From Ostrinia nubilalis (lineage: Eukaryota; Arthropoda; Insecta; Lepidoptera; Crambidae): a DNA stretch of 64,000 nt. Below are positions 56,380 through 64,000 of this stretch, piece after piece. The notes below the pieces were generated by a model. That model was not told the DNA's origin, did no database searches, and was given only the letters and a program-made list of their open reading frames with translations. The stretch lies in contig NC_087106.1 of the NCBI RefSeq assembly GCF_963855985.1, forward strand, positions 14,524,012 to 14,588,011, read 5' to 3'. The first letter of the stretch is position 1. Each line of letters starts with the position of its first letter. Position numbers and translations under genes: made by a program.

Positions 56380-58087
56380 TTAGGTATGATGATTTATAAA
56401 TATAAATTACGAGTAAGTGTACCGGAAATTCGACAGCATGTCATATCCCTCTCTCTAATTACGTAAGTTAAACTTAAACTAACTAAAAAAAACTCATAAA
56501 AAACTCATTTATTTCTGTAAGTAGGCATTAAAAAAGCACTTTTACATGTCCCAGTATTAACCCTACCACTGCTTCAGGACAATAAATGGGCCAGTGCTGA
56601 GAAGAAGCAGCGCTTTGCTATTTTTACAACTACAATATCTTCATGACTATTAGGGCATACTACCACTAAACACAGGCCCTGCTGCCCGAAACGGAAAAGT
56701 TGAAAGCACCAGACAGAAAGACTATATTATCAAGGCCGCTACTACTTAGTTGTGGCACCGAGCACTTGCTCGGTTAACGAATGTACCCGGAAAGCTGCAG
56801 TCCGCGAAGAATGGCATCGTATTGCAACGATCATCACTCATCGCGATGCACAATGTTGACCCCGAGGACGACCACTCTGGCAAGAGTAAGTGTACCGACT
56901 AAGAAGAAGAACTACCACCGAATACGGCGTATCACTGAGATTAGAACTGTTAGAACCGTAATAATTGATCTATGATAATAATAATAATTGTATAATGAAA
57001 TCATTGCTAGCATTACCACCAGTCAGCACCAACAACACTTAATACTTTAATATTAATTACAGTATTTGATCAACGACTACCGTCAATCGACAGATTAATC
57101 AATCAACGAGTATTGAATCGACAGCAGCGCCCGAGTCGGCCTTCACCTTTATCTCAACAGCAAGCATAGGTTTTCGAGATTTATAAATGACTGTTAATAT
57201 TTTAACACAGGCTTTCATTTTATTTAACATGCTTTGATATTCACTTTAAGATATACTTACCTACTTAAAAAAATATATAAAAAATATAAAATCTTCAGAT
57301 AGGTAGGCTATGTCAGCATTAGTGTGGAAAGAGTTTCTTATTTCGACCTCGTTCGTAGCTAATCGTTGCCTCGGCTTGAATAGTATTTATTTACGCGGCG
57401 TCCGTTAACCCCTTGCAAATATCTCAGACATTGGGAGCCGAGCGCGGCCATTAGCGAATAATAGCAGATCGAGCGCCTTTGTAGCGCCCTACGTGAGCCG
57501 CAGCCGAACGCGCCGCCATCGCGCCAGCCACAACCTGGCGAGAACAGATTCAATGGGGTCTATCATTTTCGTTTTGATATGTATCCAAAATTCTGTAGTT
57601 AACTATGAATAATTGCAGATAACTGTGCAAGGTAATTATAGTAATTTAATTTCAGATATCATCATTACATTTGGTCTTGTGGAAGGTCTAGTATTTTTGG
57701 GCTTTTTGTTTTGATTAAGCTTTGGCAGCATTTAGCCCTTGTGCGAAACATGTGACGCGCAGACACGCGACCTCGGTTATTGCGATTGCGAGGCGCTGCT
57801 CGCGAATCGTTCGCGGTTGCGACACGCGCCTCTAGGATCCGCGAAGCCCGCGGGCGCGGTGTTCGCGAATGTTGCGCAAGTGGCGTGCGAAAGCTGCGCG
57901 CGCGCCGATCGCACGCCCCCGCCCTCCGCTGTCACACGTCCAACGATTAACTAAATATTGCGACTACATATTTACTTTTATTGGCAACTAGGTCTAATAA
58001 AATGTATGTCAAATATTTGATGTTGACTGCCGTCGTACTTATGTCTTCTTCTATTTGTGGAAAGCTTTCGTAGCTAAAGTATGTATG
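56380..58087. other. rk upstream intron (presumed) with LINE pieces and islets
   Basis: A non-LTR fragment at about 56690-56920 (AAVREEWHRIA, GAAGAAGAA tail) and probably more LINE-derived sequence at 56545-56690. CpG-rich islets at about 57355-57540 and 57745-57950. No LRR N-cap or signal-peptide exon was found on the minus strand. Confidence 0.45.
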
Positions 58088-58089
58088 TA

Positions 58090-58559
58090 CAGTCGCGGAA
58101 TGAAAAGGTTCGTCACCTTAGTGTCGGTTTTCGCTTGCACTAGGTACTGTGAGAGTCAAACCTGCCAACATAACAGTGCAAGAAACAGTGCTGCTAACAT
58201 TTAAATAAATATGACGTTTGCTAACGAATAAGGTTTTGCTTGTTTATTTTTCTATCCCATCAGTGCAATGCAATGATGACACTGACCGATTGACAATAGT
58301 TTTTTTATTTAAAAGAAATAATAATGGCAGGTTGAACCAACAAGAAGGTTTTAGTTTATCAATCATAATAATCTTCTTGACAAGATAAATCGTCAAACAA
58401 CTTTGATCTGAATAATTTTGAACTTTACTGACGAACAGTTAAAGATTATTTTCTCTAACTCGAGATTATTCTGTAACATAGTTTCAAAAGGTAATATGTG
58501 CTCGCGATTCGTTGAAGGAATCAATTTGAAAACTGACGAACCTTTTCATTCCGTGACTG
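58090..58559. mobile_element. Tc1/mariner-type MITE (470 bp)
   Basis: Inverted ends CAGTCGCGGAATGAAAAGGT (58090) and the complement of CAGTCACGGAATGAAAAGGT (58559) are flanked by TA on both sides (58088-58089, 58560-58561). No transposase frame. Confidence 0.8.
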
Positions 58560-58839
58560 TACCTATGTACTAATTAGATTGTGTAACTGTAAAGTTAAGA
58601 TGCATAAAAAATGACCGGTATTTTATGTTCGTCCTTATTATTCATAAAAAAGTGTAAATTTTAGACGACTCTACATTTAACTGCATTCACGATTTTTTTA
58701 AATTCTGATTCTAGGTACTCTATGTAACGTTTCTAAGCGTTGGAGACATGACATGACATACCAGGTATACTATGACAAAATAACCAGTAGTTCTTGCACA
58801 ACTTGCATTCCTCGGAGGGAAGCGTTTAGTTCGTTACAA

Positions 58840-59214
58840 ACTTCGGCGGTCATCTCCCGCGCGCGCTCTTGCGGGGATAATTAATTTGCTTGCACATGCG
58901 GCTAGTGCCGGAGCGACTAAATCGAGCGGCTCCTGGATGCATCTCTACGGAGCTGCGGCACCATCCTCATACCGGCTCATTTTTTTTTCTCCCTTTGTCA
59001 TCCATCTTATTATTATATTATATATGTATGTATCTATGTATGTATTCATATGTTATTTATGTATTTTTTTTTCTATATTCATAGTAATTTTATACCGCCT
59101 ACTTTACTCTCAGTTTGGCCCTAAGGTTGACTGGAGGAAAATGCCGAAAGGCATTAAGTCCGCCTTATGTACACCGTTCTATGTGCATATAAGTTTTAAA
59201 TAAATAAATAAATG
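58840..59214 (+). mobile_element. LINE/SINE 3' tail with (AAATA)n end, next to a CpG-rich patch
   Basis: The stretch around 59110-59214 reads GGCCCTAAGGTTGACTGGAG then GCATTAAGTCCGCC and ends in AAATAAATAAATAAATG, the common 3' tail of a lepidopteran retroposon. The 5' boundary is unclear. The 105-codon frame across it is not a known protein. Confidence 0.5.
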
Positions 59215-60155
59215 TAACTATTTTGTAATTAGAGTATCTTAGAATTTACTAACAACAAAAAATAATAATAATATTCAACTATACTCGTTACTCGTTCAAA
59301 ATTTTTTGAAATCTGGAAATGATTGGGGAGGCATGTTCAGCAGCGGACGTCCCGTGACAAAATGATGATGGTGATGAACTTTTTACAAACTTTTATTTTG
59401 ATTAAACTCGACCAAAGAAAATAATTGTTAAGCTAAAACTCAATAGGTTTGCAACTGAAGCCTTTCTAATATATTTTAAGGGGATTACAGGGAGTTGAAA
59501 CCTCAAATAAATGTTAGGCAACAATAGGAGTATCCACACTGCCCACTGAGCTCGATACGAGAGCTAGATCCGGAGCGACGACGACGTACGGGAGCGATCG
59601 TCGCGGCGATGCGACGCGGGTCTGAATCGACTCTGACACCATGACGTGAGTGATTTCTGCTGACTCACTGCGACACTCGAGATACGAGGATAATAGCCGA
59701 ATATTGAGGGCGCTGCCGATTTGCCGACGCTTACCGATGCCTTATAATATTACCCTGTTGTGGGTATGACGATCAATATCTATGACTTGTCTACCTTGAA
59801 GCATATAGAGTGGCTAAATCGTATAATTTTATGAAAGTTATCTATTAGGGTGAATTTCAACAAGTGCATATTTTTGCCTAATTTTGGTGGAAATTGTTAT
59901 TTGTGTATTTTTATTCTTTAATTATAGATCAAATTTATTGGAAACCTATACTGTTTCTAAAATGATTAAGACATTAAATTTTGTCCAGCAGTTTTTTAGA
60001 TTTTCCTTACACCAAAATTAAGAGAACACCAAAATTAGAAATGCTGTCAGTCGGTTATGTCGGTGCCAGCCTGCTTAGTGCCAAGCTAAAGAAATGTTTT
60101 AAATAATAGATATTCCTTGTTATTGTCACTGAAGAGGGACAGTACCTATGTTTAA
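59215..60155. other. Intergenic or intronic, with a LINE tail scrap and an islet
   Basis: At about 59320-59375 GAGGCATGTTCAGCAGCGGA with a GATGATG tail is an RTE 3' scrap. A CpG-rich islet lies at about 59540-59760. No gene. Confidence 0.45.
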
Positions 60156-60211
60156 TGTGATTAAGACTATAATTTTCCATTTTGTAATGGAAAATTATAG
60201 TCTTAATCACA
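60156..60211. repeat. Perfect 26-bp inverted repeat with a 4-base loop
   Basis: Arms 60156-60181 and 60186-60211 are exact complements around TTGT; the sequence is AT-rich (TGTGATTAAGACTATAATTT outward to inward). Function unknown. Confidence 0.95.
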
Positions 60212-60958
60212 ATCCAAGTGTAAATAAATGAATCTATGAATAAATGATCTTTTTTTATCTTTTTTATCTAATAATCTTCCTAGCAAAATACAGGCTCCCT
60301 ACTTTAAATATCGGCAACTAAAAAGTATCAATGTATCATGTGTCAATGTATGTATCAACAAATGAGTATTGAGTATCATCTAACTCCTAACTTATGTAGT
60401 TTGACCTTTCATCATCAGCTCATCTTAAATACCTGAAATAATACAACTGTATGTACATACCTACCTAAAATATTTAAAGAATTATCTTCCAACTCCTAAG
60501 CGTTAAGGAGTTTTACCTTCCATCATCACCTCATCAACATTAGATGATGACTACTTGAATAACTTTAGAAAACGCATTGCATTCCTACAAAATTTGAGGT
60601 TTACTCTCGATTTCCCTAGGATCCCATCATCAGATCCTGACTTGGTGACAATGGGACTGTAGGGGCTGTGTGTCTTGTGTGCCTCTACAGTGTTGATGTT
60701 GGATGTAGTTGTAGTTTTATCTACGTCACGGGATGTGGTAATTAAAACTGTGTCCGATTCCGTAGAGAGCGTTTATTACACTGAATTGTAAGTAAGTTAT
60801 AAAAATGAAGTAAAATGAACAGAAAGTAGGTCGCGCGCGCAGGCGCTATGTCAGCAGATTTACTGAACAACTTATATGCTATGTACTTGCTCGTACATCC
60901 TGCCATCTCAAGAAAGAAATAATACAAACATTAGACTTAAGTAATTAAACAAAAAAAA
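60212..60958. other. Spacer; possible LTR remnant of the env-bearing element
   Basis: On the minus strand, downstream of the env stop, the sequence from 60897 (TGTACGAGCAAG) toward about 60690 includes a GCGCGCGC patch and an AATAAA signal (plus-strand TTTATT near 60772). That would suit an LTR, but no second copy is in the window to prove it. Confidence 0.3.
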
Positions 60959-61792
60959 CTATTTAATATCGTTAACACGAGCCGGGAACGGAGAGGTTGC
61001 CGCGTCGACCCTGGTGCTGATGGCGTTGAGCTCGATGCAGCTGTCCACGACCGAGTGACTGCGGTTGGTTTCTCTGTTGTCAGGTTGCGCTGCCGTGGCT
61101 CGTCCACGTTGTAGGTGTTTCTTAATCTTGAGCGCGCTAATAACTCCAATCAATACAGCTCCCAGGATTGAGATTCCATACATTGCGTATTGATGATATT
61201 CATGGGAATCTGCTTTGAAGTTCAGCGTTTCTTGTTCCTTTTTTACTCCTTCAATTCTTTCCTTTAGCGTTTTTAGTTGGTCGTCATGACTCTCAGGATG
61301 GAAGGTGATGTTACTATTGATAGTCAATAGTTTGTTGATGCCCGAGTCAGGAACGTACAACTCATCGTTATGGATTTTGACCTCGCTTTGTAATTTGTAA
61401 TGCGAGTGGATGAAATGGTGATCCCCGCGAAGCAAACAACCTTCAGAGAGTGTGATGATCCCTGAGTCATGTAATGTCTGTGTCGTCACACCAGCTGGGC
61501 AAAAAATGCGCATTGCGCGTTCTTCGCAACATGTAAACAGCCAGGTGCCTCGAGTGTGCAACCTGATCCACTCGTCTCGGCAACTTGATACTACCGTGTG
61601 GCACGCGCTTATCGGTCTATTGTCTATCGGTCTATTGGTCATCAAATAACAATAAAAACTATTTTGTGCAGTGTAATGTAAACAATAAAAGTGACTATCG
61701 TGCTCATTAAGTAATATGTGCAAAATCCCAAATTGATAATTTAACTGACGGTTTATTTTATTTGAATTGATCTGGGTGTTACGGAACAACAA
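60959..61792 (-). pseudogene. Truncated env-like (gypsy/errantivirus Env, baculovirus F-related) gene
   Basis: The frame of 277 codons is recognisable from about residue 62. A Cys-containing region (CRDEWIRL, then CCEERAMRIFCPAGVTT and EGCLLRGD) resembles the ectodomain of insect retrovirus Env and F-type fusion proteins. A predicted helix follows (about 165-195), then a membrane segment (about 204-226, AMYGISILGAVLIGVISALK) and a basic/Ser-rich cytoplasmic end. The signal peptide, cleavage site and fusion peptide expected upstream are missing, and the first 60 residues read like unrelated sequence. No pol is adjacent, so this is an old, 5'-truncated endogenous copy. Family placement is by eye. 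Confidence 0.65.
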
Positions 61793-61977
61793 AACCTATT
61801 ACAATACAGTAATAAGGCGCACTATTGGATAAAGAAAAAATAACGCCATCTAGTGACACCGTCTTCACCTACGTCCTACCCAACGCAACTAACTCACAAA
61901 ATCGAACTGCCGTCATCGCCAATAAAACAACAACATAAGATACAACCAGTTATCATTTTCGCCGCCGCTAATATAGC
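61793..61977. other. Probable LINE 5' region / junction with env remnant
   Basis: No coding signal. The LINE and the env remnant are divergent here, and I cannot place the exact LINE 5' end. Confidence 0.35.
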
Positions 61978-62046
61978 TGCTGACAGCCCAACGGCTTAGA
62001 CTTGTACACCAAACGTCAGGAACGCGGGTTCGAGACCGCCTACGCG
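61978..62046 (+). other. tRNA-like segment (A-box and B-box-like) upstream of the LINE ORF1
   Basis: AGCC-CAAC-GGCT forms a D-arm-like stem (about 61985-61996), and GGTTCGAGACC (62027-62037) matches the Pol III B box, with a 4-bp GCGG/CCGC stem around it. Anticodon and acceptor stems are not convincing, so this is a tRNA-derived remnant or promoter rather than a tRNA gene. Confidence 0.35.
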
Positions 62047-62080
62047 TGAAATTTTTGTATTTTGAGATAAATACATAAAG

Positions 62081-63694
62081 ATGGCACCAGATATTGTTCG
62101 TTGTAATAAATGCAAGGCTAAAGTTAATAAAAAAGATACCGTTGCATGCTCAAAATGTCAAAGCAGATATGAATTTGACTGTGTGGGGCTCTCAGAGAAA
62201 CTGTATAATATAATGAGCAAAGATAAGAAACAAAGCTGGAAATGTCCTGTATGTATAGTTATACCACCTAAACCTAAAAACAAAGCACCCTTCGAACAGA
62301 CCTCCGTATCTACTAGAAAGCAAGCTGCCGCGAAAGCTTCAATACACGCAAAGACTTCGTCGAGTGATGCAAACATCCAACGATCCAGCTATCCCACCGC
62401 ATCTATGGACACTGATGTATCCATTGACTCCCACATCTTAACACAAGACGACATCTCAGTATGCGATGACTCTTGCATATCTGGAGAAAGATTATCGAAA
62501 AGCACAGAAAATACTTTCATAAATGACACAAGCACCGAATATGAACTACGTGAAGAAATTAACCAATTAAAACTCAACCTTATCTCTACGGAAACAGAGC
62601 TGGAAAGTACGATACTGGAAAACAATAACTTAAAGAAGAATATTACTAAACTAAATAATGAAATACACTTGCTAAAAAACCTCTGTAAGACACAATATAA
62701 AATGGAAAATAACAAAAGACTCTCCTTACCACCTGAAATTTTTGCTACACCTCCGAAAGTTCCCATCTTGCCTGTAGAAGAAGAAAAAAGAGATTTGGAA
62801 AAGTTTCTTTGCTTCCAAATAAAAATAGCCGAACTCAAGAAATCACTACAAGAGGCCACGCGGGAAATGGAAAGCTTAAATAAGCAAATAACCGAACTTA
62901 AACTTAAACTTGAGAACAACAACTCGATAACTTCGCCAGAAAGTGAGAGCTGTGAGAGCGAAAATAAAAATAAACCTACCATTTACATCATAGGAGATGA
63001 GCAGCTCAGAGGATTGTCTTCAACGATTTTACACTCTAGATCTGGAAAATGGAATGACAGATACAGTACCTCGGCAATAATTGTCTCGGAAGCTCAAAGT
63101 TCAGAAATCTTGCCGTATTGCAGGACTGTTGCAAAAAATGTATCCCACAAAGACATTGTAATTCTAGGTTTCGGTTCTCATGACAATAACTTACACAGAT
63201 TGCACTCAAACCTTTGTATAGCAGTTAACCTATTATCTAAGTCATCGGTTTATGTCGTCCCCGTAAACTATAATCCTTATTTCAATGAATACCAATTGTA
63301 CAATGCTATGAAAGTATGGACAAATCATTTCGAGAAATGTTGCATATTAGACTACAGTAATAAATACAAATACATGAAAGATTCCAATTACATAAATTTT
63401 ATCAGTAATAAAATTAATTTATCTATTGACTATTGTGAATATAAAATACAGTTTTTGACATTTAAAAACCATAAATACAATTCGGTTAATATAAGGAAAA
63501 TTAATAATAATAATCAATCTATGACATTTAATAATAATAAGTTGACATATACAATAAATAAAAATCATATCTCAGACATTCTAGATATTCCAAAAAAAGG
63601 GACTATCCCTTTCTATTTTAAACGTTCAATTAATAACTCGCTAACCACTAACATCATCACGCCATCGCAAAGTACTTTTTTTCGTGCCCCATAG
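62081..63694 (+). CDS. LINE ORF1 (CR1/jockey-like): PHD-like finger, coiled coil, SGNH-like domain (537 aa)
   Basis: Residues 8-58 form a PHD-like zinc finger (C8, C11, C23, C26, C34, C55, C58), but the usual His before FDCVG is Glu (YEFDCVG). Residues about 150-200 and 250-295 are Leu/Lys/Glu-rich and probably coiled coil. Residues about 310-440 resemble the SGNH/esterase-like domain of CR1-type ORF1 proteins. They begin with IYIIGDEQLRGL, where the GDS nucleophile Ser is not present, and include DIVILGFGSHDNN. The C-terminus is Asn/Lys-rich. The role in the family is RNA binding for retrotransposition. The start codon sits in AAAGATGG and is followed by the finger at once. The frame is intact, suggesting a fairly young copy. 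Confidence 0.82.
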   Translation: MAPDIVRCNKCKAKVNKKDTVACSKCQSRYEFDCVGLSEKLYNIMSKDKKQSWKCPVCIVIPPKPKNKAPFEQTSVSTRKQAAAKASIHAKTSSSDANIQRSSYPTASMDTDVSIDSHILTQDDISVCDDSCISGERLSKSTENTFINDTSTEYELREEINQLKLNLISTETELESTILENNNLKKNITKLNNEIHLLKNLCKTQYKMENNKRLSLPPEIFATPPKVPILPVEEEKRDLEKFLCFQIKIAELKKSLQEATREMESLNKQITELKLKLENNNSITSPESESCESENKNKPTIYIIGDEQLRGLSSTILHSRSGKWNDRYSTSAIIVSEAQSSEILPYCRTVAKNVSHKDIVILGFGSHDNNLHRLHSNLCIAVNLLSKSSVYVVPVNYNPYFNEYQLYNAMKVWTNHFEKCCILDYSNKYKYMKDSNYINFISNKINLSIDYCEYKIQFLTFKNHKYNSVNIRKINNNNQSMTFNNNKLTYTINKNHISDILDIPKKGTIPFYFKRSINNSLTTNIITPSQSTFFRAP

Positions 63695-64000
63695 TTGTGA
63701 GTCTACAACAGACAGAACATTCAAAATTCTACACCAAAACATTGCTAGCATTGTATCTAAAAAGGAACTCCTAGAACTCACAATTACAGACATGGCGCGG
63801 GAAGGAAACGACCCCGATATTATATGCCTAACTGAGACCTTTTTGAAATCTGGGCAGGAAAAATATGCAAAAATCAATAACTACCAAATGGCGTCATCTT
63901 TTTCCAGAAATAAAAACAGGGGAGGATCTTGCATCTTGACCAAAAAAAATCTGGATTACAAAGAACTAATATACCTGAGGCCATATTCGTCTCAAATTTC
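63645..64000 (+). CDS. LINE ORF2, N-terminal endonuclease (runs off the right edge)
   Basis: Frame open from 63645 (the preceding codon at 63642 is TAA), shifted by one base from ORF1 and overlapping its last 50 bases. It reads KILHQNIASIVSKKELLEL, then DPDIICLTETFLKSGQEKY and NRGGSCILTKKNLDYKEL. These are the first motifs of the apurinic-type endonuclease of CR1/jockey LINEs (the N of HQNI and E of LTET are metal-site residues). No early ATG precedes the domain, so translation probably depends on ORF1 coupling. The RT lies outside the window. Confidence 0.8.

Noticed and set aside
57359..57553. Minus-strand Cys-containing frame as the missing LRR N-cap exon
   Set aside because: Cysteine spacing and flanking splice sites do not fit LRRNT, and the frame lies in a CpG islet.
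58886..59203. 105-codon frame with a hydrophobic stretch, possible small membrane protein
   Set aside because: The stretch is translated from TATGTATGT-like simple sequence within a retroposon tail.
61452..61649. 65-codon plus-strand frame over the env remnant
   Set aside because: Antisense of the env frame with no features of its own.

Overview
The window looks like nuclear DNA from a moth or butterfly (Lepidoptera). The evidence is AT-rich intergenic and intronic DNA with many GTAGGTACCTA-like words, abundant Helitron-like elements ending in CTAG, RTE-type LINE tails, BEL/Pao and gypsy-like LTR elements, and spliced genes whose proteins match insect families. Much of the sequence is mobile-element derived; the host genes are few and mostly split into short exons.

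Host genes. (1) 85-389 (+): last exon of an unrecognised Pro/Ala/Trp-rich protein. (2) 2555-3359 (-): complete three-exon Dim1 (TXNL4A/Dib1), a 142-residue U5 snRNP splicing protein. (3) 12005-13650 (+): two exons of a small unrecognised acidic/arginine-rich protein, possibly with an untranslated first exon ending at 9351. (4) 16579-55689 (-): the dominant gene, a leucine-rich-repeat GPCR of the LGR2 type (rickets, the bursicon receptor). Fourteen exons carry 976 residues: about fifteen LRRs, hinge, seven membrane segments and a long low-complexity tail. All exon phases join without a break. The signal peptide, LRR N-cap and first repeat(s) are not found and should lie beyond the right edge.

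Mobile elements. 644-1983: a Helitron-like element with a second copy inserted in reverse, leaving a reconstructable A|T target. 4079-8588: a BEL/Pao element with a 5-bp target duplication and an open 838-codon gag-protease frame whose RT core is missing. 9847-10519 and 24496-25165: two copies of a 670-bp repeat. 14407-15118: a mariner-type MITE holding two tandem Helitrons. 18653-23258: a gypsy-like gag-only element with apparently identical LTRs, ending 18 nt of intron away from a rickets splice donor. 47549-50740: a foldback transposon with 740-bp inverted arms, interrupted by a Helitron and enclosing an RTE fragment. 51019-52808: a TIR element holding a palindromic MITE. 58090-58559: a mariner-type MITE. 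60959-61792 (-): a truncated endogenous env-like gene. 62081 to the right edge: a CR1/jockey-like LINE with ORF1 (PHD-like finger, coiled coil, SGNH-like domain) and the start of an endonuclease ORF2.

Biology. Dim1 works in pre-mRNA splicing. Rickets is the receptor for the cuticle-tanning and wing-expansion hormone bursicon. Its LRR exons are symmetric modules of 66-144 nt spread over 39 kb of element-filled introns. Nothing seen is a wholly new enzyme system. The most interesting items are the young LTR insertion beside a rickets donor, a decayed but phase-compatible duplicate of an LRR exon, two non-autonomous LTR elements that kept gag while losing most of pol, and recurrent GC-rich islets in the rickets introns.
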